DNA of 64,000 nt from an uncultured Bacteroidota bacterium (GCA_902793295.1 CADBDA010000001.1:124001-188000), one strand, 5' to 3'. Shown: positions 7,776 to 17,044, counted from the first letter of the stretch. A program made the numbers and translations. The notes: generated by a model from the letters alone, not told the origin.

Positions 7776-9080
7776 ATGATAGCCCACTCAAACCCGATCT
7801 CCGACACCTTGCGTCCTTCTGATATTGACCGTAGCGGCTTGAAGCCCCAATGCCATCTGATGCGCAACGGGCAGCCGATACACTATTTTGTTGACGACCA
7901 CTTGGACCTGATTCGTGTCGATGTGGTTTTTGAGGCCGGTTATGCCGTTCAGCACAAGAAGATGCAGGCGCTGGGAGCCATCCAGCTTATCAGCGAGGGC
8001 ACCCGCCACCACACGGCGCGCGAGATTGCCGAATTTCTCGACTTCAGGGGCATCATCCTGGAAAAGAACAACGACGCCCTCACATCGCAGCTGACGGCCT
8101 ATACGCTGAAACGCTATTTGGGCGATCTGCTGCCGCTGTTGCGTGAGTTGGTGGAGGAGGCGACTTATCCGCAGGAGGAATTTGAGATTTTCGTAGCCAA
8201 ACGACGTCAGCAGCTGCAGACCAATTGGCATAAGACTTCGTATGTGGCCCGCAACTTCTTTTGGCGCAATCTGTATGGCGAGAAGCACCCGTTGGGCAGC
8301 TTCGCGTTGAGCAGCGATATCGACCTGCTGACGGCAGACGATCTGCGGCAGTTCCACCGCGAACACCTGCAGCTGTCGTCCGCCCGCCTGATGGTTAGCG
8401 GCAATGTCACCGACGAGGTGTTGCAGCAGATGGACGATTGTTTTGCCGATGTGGCATGGAAGGCACCCGCTATGCGACATCTGGAGGCGCCGCAGATTGC
8501 CCACGTCTCCGGATTGTATCAATATGAACTGCCCAATGCCGTGCAGAACACCCTTAGGGTGGGACGGCTGCTACCTTTCCGATGGGATGATCCGGCCTAT
8601 GCCCAGTTTATGGTGCTGTCGACCCTACTGGGCGGTTACTTCGGATCGCGACTGATGTCCAACCTGCGCGAAGACAAAGGTTATACCTATGGGGTCAATG
8701 CGTTGACGCTCGTCTGTCGTGACAGCCTGATGTTCAGTATCGTCACCGATGTGGCTGCCGACAAGGCGACGGATGCTATGAACGAGATCATGAAGGAATT
8801 GGCACGGTTGCGAGACGAATTGGTGCCCGAAGAGGAACTGCAACTGGTGCGCACCAGCATGCTGGGCGATTTCATGCGGAGCATCGATGGAGTTTTCGAG
8901 CGGACCGAACGCTATGGGCAGATGTGTGACGCCTGTATCGACGAGCGGTTTACGGACAACTTTATGGCTGCGCTGTCGGATGAGAGCCCGTACTATGTGA
9001 CACCAGAGGTGCTGCGCACTTTGGCACAACAGACGTTGGCTGCTGACGATCTGCTGCAGATCAGTGCAGGAAGAATATAG
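7776..9080 (+). CDS. M16-family peptidase homologue lacking the zinc motif
   Basis: The 434-residue protein has the two-lobe M16 fold signatures: FEAGYAVQHKKMQALGAIQLISEGT in the first lobe and the Arg/Tyr pair (NTLRVGR and LREDKGYTYGVNA) in the second. The inverted zinc motif HxxEH expected at about residue 65 is absent; the region reads AIQLISEG, so neither histidine remains. In other M16 systems such a subunit pairs with an active one (as in mitochondrial processing peptidase or bacterial two-gene M16 pairs). No active partner is encoded nearby. There is no signal peptide, suggesting a cytoplasmic location. About 200 bases of untranslated DNA precede it. Confidence 0.85.
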   Translation: MIAHSNPISDTLRPSDIDRSGLKPQCHLMRNGQPIHYFVDDHLDLIRVDVVFEAGYAVQHKKMQALGAIQLISEGTRHHTAREIAEFLDFRGIILEKNNDALTSQLTAYTLKRYLGDLLPLLRELVEEATYPQEEFEIFVAKRRQQLQTNWHKTSYVARNFFWRNLYGEKHPLGSFALSSDIDLLTADDLRQFHREHLQLSSARLMVSGNVTDEVLQQMDDCFADVAWKAPAMRHLEAPQIAHVSGLYQYELPNAVQNTLRVGRLLPFRWDDPAYAQFMVLSTLLGGYFGSRLMSNLREDKGYTYGVNALTLVCRDSLMFSIVTDVAADKATDAMNEIMKELARLRDELVPEEELQLVRTSMLGDFMRSIDGVFERTERYGQMCDACIDERFTDNFMAALSDESPYYVTPEVLRTLAQQTLAADDLLQISAGRI

Positions 9081-9099
9081 GGATTATAGGCCCTTATTG

Positions 9100-9822
9100 T
9101 CAAAAAGTCGTTTTTGGGGGGTAGGATTCTTTCGCTTGTTCGGCGACCAGACGATGGTAGTCGTCGGGCACACCTATGTCGATGAAGTAAGCGCCCGAGG
9201 TGTAAGCGAAGAACGGTTCCTGTTGGTATTTTTTTTGCATGATGTCCTTTTCGAACGAGAAGGCGGTGTCGGACGGTTGCTCTTCGAGCAGCGAGCGGTT
9301 GAGCATGTAGATGCCACCATTGATGGTGCCGAAGCCATGGGAGTCTTCCTTTTCGGCGAAATGCGAGATGCGGTCGCTGCAGTCGGTAGTGACTGAGCCG
9401 TAGCGGGCAGTATCCTCCACCTGTCGCAGCACCACGGCCAGGCGAGTGGGGTGGGTGTGATAGAAATGGCGCAGGTCGTCGTAGTCGATGCGGAAAAGGG
9501 TGTCGCCGTTCAGCACGGTGATATCCTCATCGGAACATTGGCTCAGTGCGTTGCGCATGCCGCCACCTGTCCCCAGCGGGGTGTGTTCCACCGCGTAGGA
9601 GATGGAGGCTCCGCGATAGGTGCTGCCAAAATGGTCTGCAATCTTTTCGTGCATATAGCCTGTGGAGAGCACTATATGGTTGTAGTTGAAACGGATGAGA
9701 TAATCCATCAGCAGTTCGAGGAAAGGGCGGTTGCCGATGGGCGCCATGGGTTTGGGCACATCGCTGACGACGCTGCGCAGACGCGTGCCGAAACCGCCAG
9801 CGAGGATGATGCATTCTGACAT
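9100..9822 (-). CDS. hddC: D-glycero-alpha-D-manno-heptose 1-phosphate guanylyltransferase
   Basis: This 240-residue nucleotidyltransferase has the sugar-nucleotide signature AGGFGTRLRSVVSDVPKPM at its N-terminus, followed by NRPFLELLMDYL and the metal-binding LNGDTLF. The family also includes glucose-1-phosphate thymidylyltransferases and mannose-1-phosphate guanylyltransferases. HddC is chosen because it ends an operon with gmhA and a GHMP sugar kinase of the HddA type. Its product would be GDP-D-glycero-alpha-D-manno-heptose for surface glycans. It converges with the M16 homologue with only 19 bases between the stops. Confidence 0.82.
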   Translation of the reverse strand: MSECIILAGGFGTRLRSVVSDVPKPMAPIGNRPFLELLMDYLIRFNYNHIVLSTGYMHEKIADHFGSTYRGASISYAVEHTPLGTGGGMRNALSQCSDEDITVLNGDTLFRIDYDDLRHFYHTHPTRLAVVLRQVEDTARYGSVTTDCSDRISHFAEKEDSHGFGTINGGIYMLNRSLLEEQPSDTAFSFEKDIMQKKYQQEPFFAYTSGAYFIDIGVPDDYHRLVAEQAKESYPPKTTF

Positions 9823-9882
9823 TTCAGTTCGTTTTTTGAGCGGGTGAGAGGAAGAGGGACGTGATTCGGTCGGGCCGACAGC

Positions 9883-10467
9883 CTATTGCGCTTTTGGGAA
9901 GAGGGCGGATTCGACCAGTTCGCAGATGATGTGGCCGATCATGATATGGCTTTCCTGGATGCGCGGGGTGTCGGTGGAAGGCACATTCAGCAGCAGTTCG
10001 GAGTCGGCTTTCATGGCGCCGCCGGTCATGCCGGTGAAGGAGATGACGTGAATGCCCATCTCTTTGCATACTTCGTAGGCTTTGAGTATGTTCTTGGAGT
10101 TGCCCGAGGTGCTGATGCCGATGAGAACGTCGCCTTTTTTGGCGGTGCCGCGCAGCAGACGAGCGAAGATGTGCTCATAGCCGTAGTCGTTGCCCACGGC
10201 GGTGAGGTAGGAAGTGTTGCAATGGAGTGCTTCGGCGTTGAGCGGCGGGCGGTCGTAGTAGAAACGACCGCTGAGTTCGGCAGCCAGATGCTGGGCGTCG
10301 GCGGCGCTGCCACCGTTGCCGCAGAAGTGGATTTTGCCGCCGTTGCGGAGCGATTCGATGATCATGTCGGCCGCTTGACCGATGCGGTCCAAAAAGGCGT
10401 TATCGTTGAGTATGGCTTGCTTGGCGGCGATGCTTTGCTCGATTGATTCGTTGATACGGAGATTCAT
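9883..10467 (-). CDS. gmhA: Phosphoheptose isomerase (sedoheptulose 7-phosphate isomerase)
   Basis: GmhA turns sedoheptulose 7-phosphate into D-glycero-D-manno-heptose 7-phosphate, the entry step of heptose synthesis. The 194-residue protein has the SIS-domain signatures HFCGNGGSAADAQHLAAEL and LIGISTSGNSKNIL. It also has the conserved H/E residues (LHCNTSYLTAVGNDYGYEHIF and TPRIQESHIMIGHIICEL). The frame stays open far upstream into hddA. The start at 10467 is chosen because it matches the family's N-terminus and leaves 98 bases to the upstream gene. Confidence 0.93.
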   Translation of the reverse strand: MNLRINESIEQSIAAKQAILNDNAFLDRIGQAADMIIESLRNGGKIHFCGNGGSAADAQHLAAELSGRFYYDRPPLNAEALHCNTSYLTAVGNDYGYEHIFARLLRGTAKKGDVLIGISTSGNSKNILKAYEVCKEMGIHVISFTGMTGGAMKADSELLLNVPSTDTPRIQESHIMIGHIICELVESALFPKAQ

Positions 10468-10565
10468 AGCGTGATGGGTTTTGTTGTTGATACGAAAGAA
10501 ATGCAAAGATACGCATTTTTTGCGGAACGGAGACCGTCTTATGCAGGATGCGGAGAAAGGGGCGG

Positions 10566-11588
10566 TCAGGCCATGGTCCAGGTTTTGAGGCCTTCGGTGG
10601 TGAATTCGTAGCGGCGGATCGTGCCACCGAACTGCTTGAGGGTGTCGGCGACGGAATGGCGCGAGAGGGCGGGACAGTAGAAGAACATGAAACCGCCGCC
10701 GCCGGCGCCGCTGATTTTGCCGCCGGTGGCGCCCCCCTGACGGGCGGCTTCGTAGATGGCGTCGATGCGTGGGTTGCTGATGCTCTTGGCCATCTGTTTC
10801 TTGTGCTGCCAGCCGAAATCGAGGATTTCGCCGATGCGGTCGATGTCGCCTTTCAGGAGTACCTCCTTCATCTGTACGGCCTGTTCCTTGAGCTTGTGCA
10901 TGGACTCGATGCTGTTGCTGTTTTTGGCCTTGACGTTCTGCTGTTGCTCCTTGATGATGTCGGCGCTGACATGGCTGGTATCGGTGTAGTAGAGGAGGAG
11001 GTTGTGGCAGAGCTCGTCCTGATAGCGCGGACGGATGCGGAGGGGGTTGACGATGACGTTGTCGCCAACAAATTCCATGAAGTTGAAACCGCCGAAGGTG
11101 GCGGCGTACTGGTCCTGCTTGCCGCCGGCCAGCCCGAGGTCGATGCGTTCGATTTCGTAGGCCAGACGCGCGATGTCGTATTCGCCGAGTGGCAGTTTGA
11201 GCCATTCGACGTAGGCGCCGAGGATGCTGACGACCAGGGTGGAGGAGGTGCCCATGCCGCTGCCTGCGGGGGCGTCGACGAAGGAGGCGATGCGGAGCGA
11301 GAGCGGCTTGTGGGTGAATTGGCGCACGATGCGGTTGTAGACCCCTTTGTGGAGGATGAAATAGCCGTCGGTATCGACTTCGGTGGCGTTGGTGTATTCC
11401 TCGCGCAGGTGCTGTTCGGGTGCCATAAAGACCACCTTGCCGTCGTTGGTGGGCTCGATGGTGGTATAGGCGAACATGTCGACGGTGGCGTTGAGGATGG
11501 CGCCGCCATAGATGTCGGAGTATGGTGAAACGTCTGTGCCGCCACCGGCGAGACCTAGACGAAGGGGAGCTTTGCTACGGATGATCAT
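10566..11588 (-). CDS. hddA: D-glycero-alpha-D-manno-heptose 7-phosphate kinase
   Basis: This 340-residue GHMP-family kinase starts MIIRSKAPLRLGLAGGGTDV, as HddA-type heptose kinases do. It carries the ATP loop PAGSGMGTSSTL near residue 100 and the C-terminal motif GGKISGAGGGGFMFFYC. It would phosphorylate the anomeric carbon of heptose 7-phosphate to give the 1,7-bisphosphate. The neighbours gmhA and hddC fix its role. The pathway also needs the phosphatase GmhB, which is not encoded in this window. Related GHMP kinases act on fucose, but the operon context argues against that here. Confidence 0.88.
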   Translation of the reverse strand: MIIRSKAPLRLGLAGGGTDVSPYSDIYGGAILNATVDMFAYTTIEPTNDGKVVFMAPEQHLREEYTNATEVDTDGYFILHKGVYNRIVRQFTHKPLSLRIASFVDAPAGSGMGTSSTLVVSILGAYVEWLKLPLGEYDIARLAYEIERIDLGLAGGKQDQYAATFGGFNFMEFVGDNVIVNPLRIRPRYQDELCHNLLLYYTDTSHVSADIIKEQQQNVKAKNSNSIESMHKLKEQAVQMKEVLLKGDIDRIGEILDFGWQHKKQMAKSISNPRIDAIYEAARQGGATGGKISGAGGGGFMFFYCPALSRHSVADTLKQFGGTIRRYEFTTEGLKTWTMA

Positions 11589-11636
11589 TTCTTTGAATTG
11601 AGAATTGAAGATTGGTGAATGGAATTTTTCGGGGAT

Positions 11637-12758
11637 TTATTTGGGGTTGATGATGGCTTCGACCATTTTGTCCCAGCCGTATTTTTGCTTTTCCTGACGG
11701 ACGGCATCGGTGAAGTCGTTTTCGCGGTTTTCCTGATAGTAGCGGACAAGTGCGTCGGCAATTTGGCGGGCGTCGGGTTCGACGACGTAGCCCACTTTGC
11801 CGTCGGGGACTATTTCGGCGAGACCGCCGACATTGGTGACAAGCATGGGTTTTTCGAAGTGGAAGGCGATCTGGGTGACGCCGCTCTGGGTGGCGCTCTT
11901 GTAGGGCTGTGCCACGATATCGCAGGCACGGAAGTAGTTGTTCACCTTGCTGTCGGGGATGAAATCGGTGCATTGGACGGTGCGGTCGGCGATATGCAGG
12001 CGTTCGATCTGTTCGAGATAAGGCTTGGGATCACCATAGTATTCGCCCGCGATGATGAGACGCACGTCGAGCGCTTTGAGACGTTGGTCGGCCATGGCGT
12101 CGAGCAGAAGGTCGAGTCCTTTGTAGCCACGGATGAAGCCGAAGAAGAGGACGTAGCGCGCGTCGGGGTCGAGATGGAGGGCCTGGCGGGCGTCGGCTTT
12201 GGAGACGAGGGCGCCGTAGTGGTCGTAGAGGGGGTGGGGGCAGAAACGACGAGGTTTCTGGGTGTCGAACAGCCCCAGGTCGTCGAGGACAGAGCGAGAC
12301 ATGGCGACGAAGGCGTCGGTAGAGCGAACGAAATAGCGCGAGAAGAGTCGGTCGCCGATGCGGTGTTCGTGCGGGATGACGTTGTCGAGGATGGAGACGA
12401 TGCGGGTATGGCGGTTGCGACGCACCCGACGTTCGATGGTGCCCAGGCAGGGAGCCATGAAGGGCAACCAATATTTTGTGATGAGAATGTCGGGGCGTTT
12501 TTTCGCTATTTCGCGGCCAACGGAGCACCAGTTGAAGGGGTTGATGGAGTTGATGCGGCGGTGGATGATGAGACGTTCGGGTGCCGGTTCGTCGCTGTAT
12601 TGCGTCTTGCCGGGGAAGAGGAAGGAGGGGTATTGGAGGGTGAAGGTGTAGATTTCGACCTCGTCGCCGCGCTGAAGGAATTCGTATGCAAGCCGCTCGT
12701 TGAAGGCGCTGAGACCTCCACGATAGGGGTATGCGGTTCCTACTATAGTGATTTTCAT
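11637..12758 (-). CDS. Family-4-type glycosyltransferase
   Basis: The 373-residue protein has the GT-B fold signs of GT4 enzymes. The N-terminal lobe is MKITIVGTAYPYRGGLSAFNE, with the glycine-rich acceptor-side loop. The C-terminal nucleotide-sugar lobe has LFFGFIRGYKGLDLLLDAM, QPYKSATQSGVTQIAFHFEKPM and the E-x7-E-like region VGYVVEPDARQIADAL. It is the first gene of the heptose operon, 48 bases from hddA, so it may transfer heptose or an adjacent sugar to a surface glycan. That substrate is inference. A perfect -7 box lies upstream. Confidence 0.85.
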   Translation of the reverse strand: MKITIVGTAYPYRGGLSAFNERLAYEFLQRGDEVEIYTFTLQYPSFLFPGKTQYSDEPAPERLIIHRRINSINPFNWCSVGREIAKKRPDILITKYWLPFMAPCLGTIERRVRRNRHTRIVSILDNVIPHEHRIGDRLFSRYFVRSTDAFVAMSRSVLDDLGLFDTQKPRRFCPHPLYDHYGALVSKADARQALHLDPDARYVLFFGFIRGYKGLDLLLDAMADQRLKALDVRLIIAGEYYGDPKPYLEQIERLHIADRTVQCTDFIPDSKVNNYFRACDIVAQPYKSATQSGVTQIAFHFEKPMLVTNVGGLAEIVPDGKVGYVVEPDARQIADALVRYYQENRENDFTDAVRQEKQKYGWDKMVEAIINPK

Positions 12759-12795
12759 ATTGTAAGAGATTCTTGTTGGAAGAGCGTTGAAACTG

Positions 12796-12803
12796 CAAAT
12801 TTA
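12796..12803 (-). promoter_or_regulatory. -7 box of the heptose operon
   Basis: The minus strand reads TAAATTTG, a perfect TAnnTTTG box in an AT-rich divergent region shared with the htrA-type gene at 12902. Expected start is near 12789, giving a leader of about 30 bases to the ATG at 12758. Confidence 0.55.
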
Positions 12804-12901
12804 CAAATAAATTTGATATCATTGATAATAAAAATAAGGTTTTGGAGTTTTGATTAACCGATGGTAAAAAAAAACAAACCAACACTAAAAATATTAGAGA
12901 A

Positions 12902-14026
12902 ATGAAAAAGCTATTTTCACTTGCAAGTCTGACTCTTTTCATGGTGATGGCCGTCTCGTGTACGGCACAGACGCGTGACACCGAACCCCGCCAGCAGGAA
13001 ACCCCTCGCTATAGCGCACCACGGCAGGTCGATTTTTCGGACGTTGCCGCACAAACGATAGATGCTGTCGTACATATCAAAACCGAGATGACCAAACTGA
13101 CACCGCTGTACCAGTCGTTTTTCGGCATGATTATTGACCGCGGGGTGCAGCGCAAGACCTATAATGCCTTCGGTTCGGGTGTGATCATCTCGTCGGACGG
13201 CTACATTGTGACCAACAACCATGTGGTTCAGGACGCCGAATACATCACGGTGACGCTGAACAACAAGAAGGAACTGCCGGCGTACATCATCGGAACCGAC
13301 CCCGCCACCGACCTCGCCGTCATCAAGATTGACGCCACCGGATTGCGTACCATACCTTTCGGCAACTCCGACTCGGCGCGCATCGGCGAACCGGTGCTGG
13401 CCATCGGCAACCCGTTCAACCTCACATCGACGGTGACCGCCGGTATCATTTCGGCCAAAGCCCGCAATATGAATATTATACAGAATCCCGGCGTGGAGAG
13501 CACCATCGAGTCGTTCATTCAGACCGATGCAGCTGTGAACAGCGGCAATTCGGGCGGAGCGCTGGTAAACGACCGCGGACAGCTGATAGGCATCAATACC
13601 GCCATTGCCAGCGGCGACGGTTACTATACGGGCTATTCGTTCGCCATTCCCTCGACCATTGCTCGGAAAGTGACCAACGACATACGTACCTACGGCGCTG
13701 TGCAGCGTGGCTATCTGGGTGTCAATGTGGCTGAAGTGACCAGCGAGCTGGCTTCGAAGAAAGGAATGAGCGAACCCCATGGCCTTTATATCGCCCGGGT
13801 GATTCCCCAATGTGCTGCCGACCAAGCAGGACTTCGCGAAGGCGATGTGCTGCTGCGGGTGAATGGCGTGGAAGTCGACTCGTACGCGTCGATGATGGAA
13901 GAGGTGGCCCTGTTCTATCCCGGCGACCAGGTGACGGTGGAATATCTGCGCAACGGGAAGGTGCAGAAGGCCGAACTGACGCTGCTGAACTCGAAGGGCA
14001 ACACCCACCTTGACTCGAAACGATAA
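12902..14026 (+). CDS. HtrA/DegQ-type serine protease, probable lipoprotein
   Basis: This periplasmic quality-control protease has 374 residues. The trypsin-like triad is visible as His107 (TNNHVV), Asp137 (ATDLAVI) and Ser217 (GNSGGA). One PDZ domain follows at about 280-355 (GYLGVNV, then AGLREGDVLLRVNGVEVDS). Typical DegP and Bacteroidetes Do-type proteases have two PDZ domains and about 500 residues, so this is a short DegS/DegQ-like form. The N-terminus MKKLFSLASLTLFMVMAVSC resembles a lipoprotein signal with Cys20 as lipidation site, which would anchor the enzyme. The MATE gene follows nine bases downstream and is probably co-transcribed. Confidence 0.9.
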   Translation: MKKLFSLASLTLFMVMAVSCTAQTRDTEPRQQETPRYSAPRQVDFSDVAAQTIDAVVHIKTEMTKLTPLYQSFFGMIIDRGVQRKTYNAFGSGVIISSDGYIVTNNHVVQDAEYITVTLNNKKELPAYIIGTDPATDLAVIKIDATGLRTIPFGNSDSARIGEPVLAIGNPFNLTSTVTAGIISAKARNMNIIQNPGVESTIESFIQTDAAVNSGNSGGALVNDRGQLIGINTAIASGDGYYTGYSFAIPSTIARKVTNDIRTYGAVQRGYLGVNVAEVTSELASKKGMSEPHGLYIARVIPQCAADQAGLREGDVLLRVNGVEVDSYASMMEEVALFYPGDQVTVEYLRNGKVQKAELTLLNSKGNTHLDSKR

Positions 14027-14035
14027 CACCGACCG

Positions 14036-15436
14036 TTGTCGGATGCTACGGAAAGGAAAAAACGGCAAGTGACCGGACTGGACGAGAAATACCGCGAAAT
14101 GGTGCAGACACCAGTGCCGCGACTGGTGTTGCGGCTGGCCATTCCATCGATGGTCAGCATGGTGGTGACTGCACTGTACAACGTGGTTGACGCCGCCTTT
14201 ATCGGCCGTTTGTCGACGGAGGCCACGGCCGGTATCGGCATTGCCTTTGCCTACATGACCTTCATTCAAGCCATAGGCTTCTTTTTCGGGCACGGGTCGG
14301 GCAACCACATTTCGCGAGCCCTCGGGGCGCGCCAATATGACGACGCAGAGACCATGGCAGCGGTGGGATTCTTCTCGCCGCTACTGCTGGGAGTTGTCGC
14401 CGCGATGATAGGTCTGCCGCTGTTGCCCCGACTGTCGGCGATGCTTGGCGCACCGCCCGATGTGGTGCCGTATGCTTGCGACTATCTGAGGTATATACTG
14501 ATAGCATCGCCCTTCATGATGTCGGCGCTGACGCTCAACAACCAGTTGCGGTTGCAAGGCAACGCCCGTTTCGGCATGATAGGGATAGTGAGCGGTGCGG
14601 TGCTGAATATGGCACTTGACCCGATACTGATTTTCACGTTGGACATGGGCGTGACGGGAGCCTCGTTGGCCACTGCCATCAGCCAGTTTGGCGCGTGGTG
14701 CCTGCTGCTGTGGGGCACGCAACGTCGGGAGTCGGTGCATATACGGCTGGCAAATTTCAAGCCTTCGTTCTACTGCTACCGGGAGATTTTTGCCGGAGGG
14801 CTGCCGTCGTTGTGCCGCCAGGCTTTCAACTGCGTTTCGGCGGTCATGCTCAACTATGCAGCCGGAAGCTATGCCCCTCCAGGACAGCAGGCCTCGTCGG
14901 TTGCCGCCTTTGCGGTGGTCTCCAGGGCCACGATGTTCGCTTTCTCGCTGATATTGGGCTTCACGCAGGGTTTCCAGCCGGTGTGCGGTTTCAATTACGG
15001 GGCACACAAATATCGGAGGGTGCGGCAGTCGTATCTTTTTGCCTATAGTGTTTCCACGCTGATGCTGCTGGTGATGGCTTCGTTAGGCTATATCTTTGCG
15101 CCCCAAATCATTGCCTTGTTCCGCGATGAGGATCCTATGCTGATTGCGATAGGCAGCAGGGTGTTGCGTTGGCAGTGTCTGGTGTTCCCGCTGGTGACGC
15201 TGAGCACGGCGACGAACATGCTGTTTCAGAATATCAGGATGCCGTTCCGGTCGACGCTGCTTTCTATCGGTCGGCAGGGCTTGTTCTTTATTCCGGCGGT
15301 GCTGATATTGCCACGCTTATTGGGCCTTCAGGGAGTGGAGATGGCGCAGGCGGTTGCCGATGTGTGCACTTTCTTGATGTCGATACCGTTTGCGGTGTGG
15401 ATTTCGCGCAAGCTGAAGATGGAAGCGGAGAAATAG
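14036..15436 (+). CDS. MATE-family multidrug/sodium antiporter
   Basis: The 466-residue protein has about 12 hydrophobic helices and the MATE halves typical of MepA-like exporters (RLAIPSMVSMVVTALYNVVD near the start, GFTQGFQPVCGFNYGA in the second half). Such proteins extrude cationic drugs or metabolites against Na+ or H+. The most upstream start is TTG at 14036, nine bases after the protease stop. An in-frame GTG at 14069 and an ATG at 14099 are alternatives. The residues before the first helix favour an upstream start, because family members have a short polar N-terminus there. Confidence 0.88.
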   Translation: MSDATERKKRQVTGLDEKYREMVQTPVPRLVLRLAIPSMVSMVVTALYNVVDAAFIGRLSTEATAGIGIAFAYMTFIQAIGFFFGHGSGNHISRALGARQYDDAETMAAVGFFSPLLLGVVAAMIGLPLLPRLSAMLGAPPDVVPYACDYLRYILIASPFMMSALTLNNQLRLQGNARFGMIGIVSGAVLNMALDPILIFTLDMGVTGASLATAISQFGAWCLLLWGTQRRESVHIRLANFKPSFYCYREIFAGGLPSLCRQAFNCVSAVMLNYAAGSYAPPGQQASSVAAFAVVSRATMFAFSLILGFTQGFQPVCGFNYGAHKYRRVRQSYLFAYSVSTLMLLVMASLGYIFAPQIIALFRDEDPMLIAIGSRVLRWQCLVFPLVTLSTATNMLFQNIRMPFRSTLLSIGRQGLFFIPAVLILPRLLGLQGVEMAQAVADVCTFLMSIPFAVWISRKLKMEAEK

Positions 15437-15594
15437 AATGTTCCTTTTGGGAAGATTTTTTTGATGTGCGCTTCCGTTTTTTGGGGGAGCGAGTTTCCTT
15501 TTTTGGTGGAGGGTGTTCTTTTTTCTTGCGGTTCTTGTGGAGTTATGGAGAGAGAAAAAACGAAATTATTGGCGGCATATCCAAAATAAATGTG

Positions 15595-15602
15595 TATTTT
15601 TG
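15595..15602 (+). promoter_or_regulatory. -7 box of the coiled-coil exported protein gene
   Basis: TATTTTTG matches the -7 consensus; a TTG lies about 23 bases upstream. The predicted start near 15609 falls downstream of an earlier in-frame ATG at 15590, which rules that ATG out and supports the start at 15629. Confidence 0.55.
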
Positions 15603-15628
15603 CATCGCTAAAAATATACCACACGTCG

Positions 15629-17044
15629 ATGAAAAAAATACTATTTCTCACAGTCATAGCGTTTTGTGCGTCATTTTCTGTGAAGGCACAGGATATTGTA
15701 AACCTCCGAATGGACCGTCAGCAGATGGGGCTGCGCGGATATGTAGCCACCATGGATGAGGATATTTTGATTCGAAAAGACTACTTTCGAGAGGATTGGC
15801 CGGAGCGGAAATGGTTTGTGAAAGACTTGCGCAACGTGCTGAGCGAGGACAATGGTAGAATCGTGACTTTCAACGAGGCAGGTCGCATGACCAGCATCAC
15901 CTACACCTATCAGGGCAAACAAGGCAAGAAGACCAACTGCACCTATGCTTCGAACGGGTTGCTCAGCGCTTTTGTCGGCGAGGGCTACAAGGTGACAGCC
16001 AAGTACAACGGCAATATGGCCGACATCAATGTTTATGCTGAAACCAAGGACTATAAGCCCTCGGTGAATCTTCGCAAGGCGGATTTGAACACGGCGCCGT
16101 ATACGAATGTGTACCCGTTTGACCTGAAATGTCGTCAGGAACTAGGCGAAGACGGCCTGGTGTTGAACTCCAACTATTTCTATGTGGACAGCATGCCTGC
16201 CAAGATTTGCAAGTACGATTATAACCACATGAATCTTCTGATGAGTGAGCGGGTGGAGGACTACACCAGCGGCGAAAAGGAGATCACCACGGTGCGATAT
16301 ACCTACGACTACCGCGGATTCCTGACCAAGAAGGTGCTGCACAGCAGAGCGTTGGACGAGACCACCACCTACGAGAACAACGAGTTGGGCGACTGCACGA
16401 AAATGACGGTGGAGCGTCCTTATGGAACCGTGGTGTACACCTTCGAGTATGTGTATGACAGCATGGACAACTGGACGGTGCGACTGGAGTTTGAAGATGG
16501 CATCTTCGACAATGCAGCTGTGCGTACGCTGACCTACCACAAGGAACCCAAGGAGAAGAAGAGCGCCGTCAAAGAGCCCAAGGAGAAGAAGAGCGCCGTC
16601 AAGGAATCGAAAAAGGAGCGTGCGGTGAGTGAGAAAAAGGCCGACAAGGACAAGGAGACCGATCTGAAGAAGGCAGAGAAGGAACGCCAGAAAGCAGAAA
16701 AACAGGCCGCTAAGGAAGCTGAGAAACAGCAGAAAGCAGCCAAGAAGGCACAGGAGCAACAACAGAAAGAACTGGAGAAGAACCTGAGCAAGGAAGAACA
16801 AAAGGCACTGAAGGCACAGCGTAAGGCGGAGGAGAAAGCTGCCAAGGAGAGAACTGCGGCACAGAAGAAGGCAGAGAAGGAGATGGCCGCTGCTCAGAAG
16901 AAGGCAGAGAAAGAACGTCTGGCTGCCGAGAAACGTGGCGCCAAGGAAATGGCTGCCGCTGAAAAACGAGCTGCAAAGGAACGCAAGGCTGCCGAGAAAC
17001 GTGCCGAGAAGGAGCTCAAGGCTGCCGAAAAAGGGAAGAAGTGA
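15629..17044 (+). CDS. Exported protein with Lys/Glu/Ala-rich coiled-coil tail, unknown function
   Basis: The 471-residue protein starts with a signal peptide ending VKAQ. Residues of roughly 20-300 form a beta-rich domain with YD/RHS-like strands (TYTYQGKQGKKTNCTY, then VRYTYDYRGFLTKKV). From about residue 305 the sequence changes to a very basic, alanine-rich coiled coil with repeated KKAEKE, KAAEKR and AKERKAAEK units to the C-terminus. It opens with a duplicated ten-residue unit (EPKEKKSAVK), the product of a 30-bp tandem duplication at about 16548-16607. The tail resembles TolA-like or histone-like linkers and might bind anionic polymers. Function is not recognised. Confidence 0.75.
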   Translation: MKKILFLTVIAFCASFSVKAQDIVNLRMDRQQMGLRGYVATMDEDILIRKDYFREDWPERKWFVKDLRNVLSEDNGRIVTFNEAGRMTSITYTYQGKQGKKTNCTYASNGLLSAFVGEGYKVTAKYNGNMADINVYAETKDYKPSVNLRKADLNTAPYTNVYPFDLKCRQELGEDGLVLNSNYFYVDSMPAKICKYDYNHMNLLMSERVEDYTSGEKEITTVRYTYDYRGFLTKKVLHSRALDETTTYENNELGDCTKMTVERPYGTVVYTFEYVYDSMDNWTVRLEFEDGIFDNAAVRTLTYHKEPKEKKSAVKEPKEKKSAVKESKKERAVSEKKADKDKETDLKKAEKERQKAEKQAAKEAEKQQKAAKKAQEQQQKELEKNLSKEEQKALKAQRKAEEKAAKERTAAQKKAEKEMAAAQKKAEKERLAAEKRGAKEMAAAEKRAAKERKAAEKRAEKELKAAEKGKK

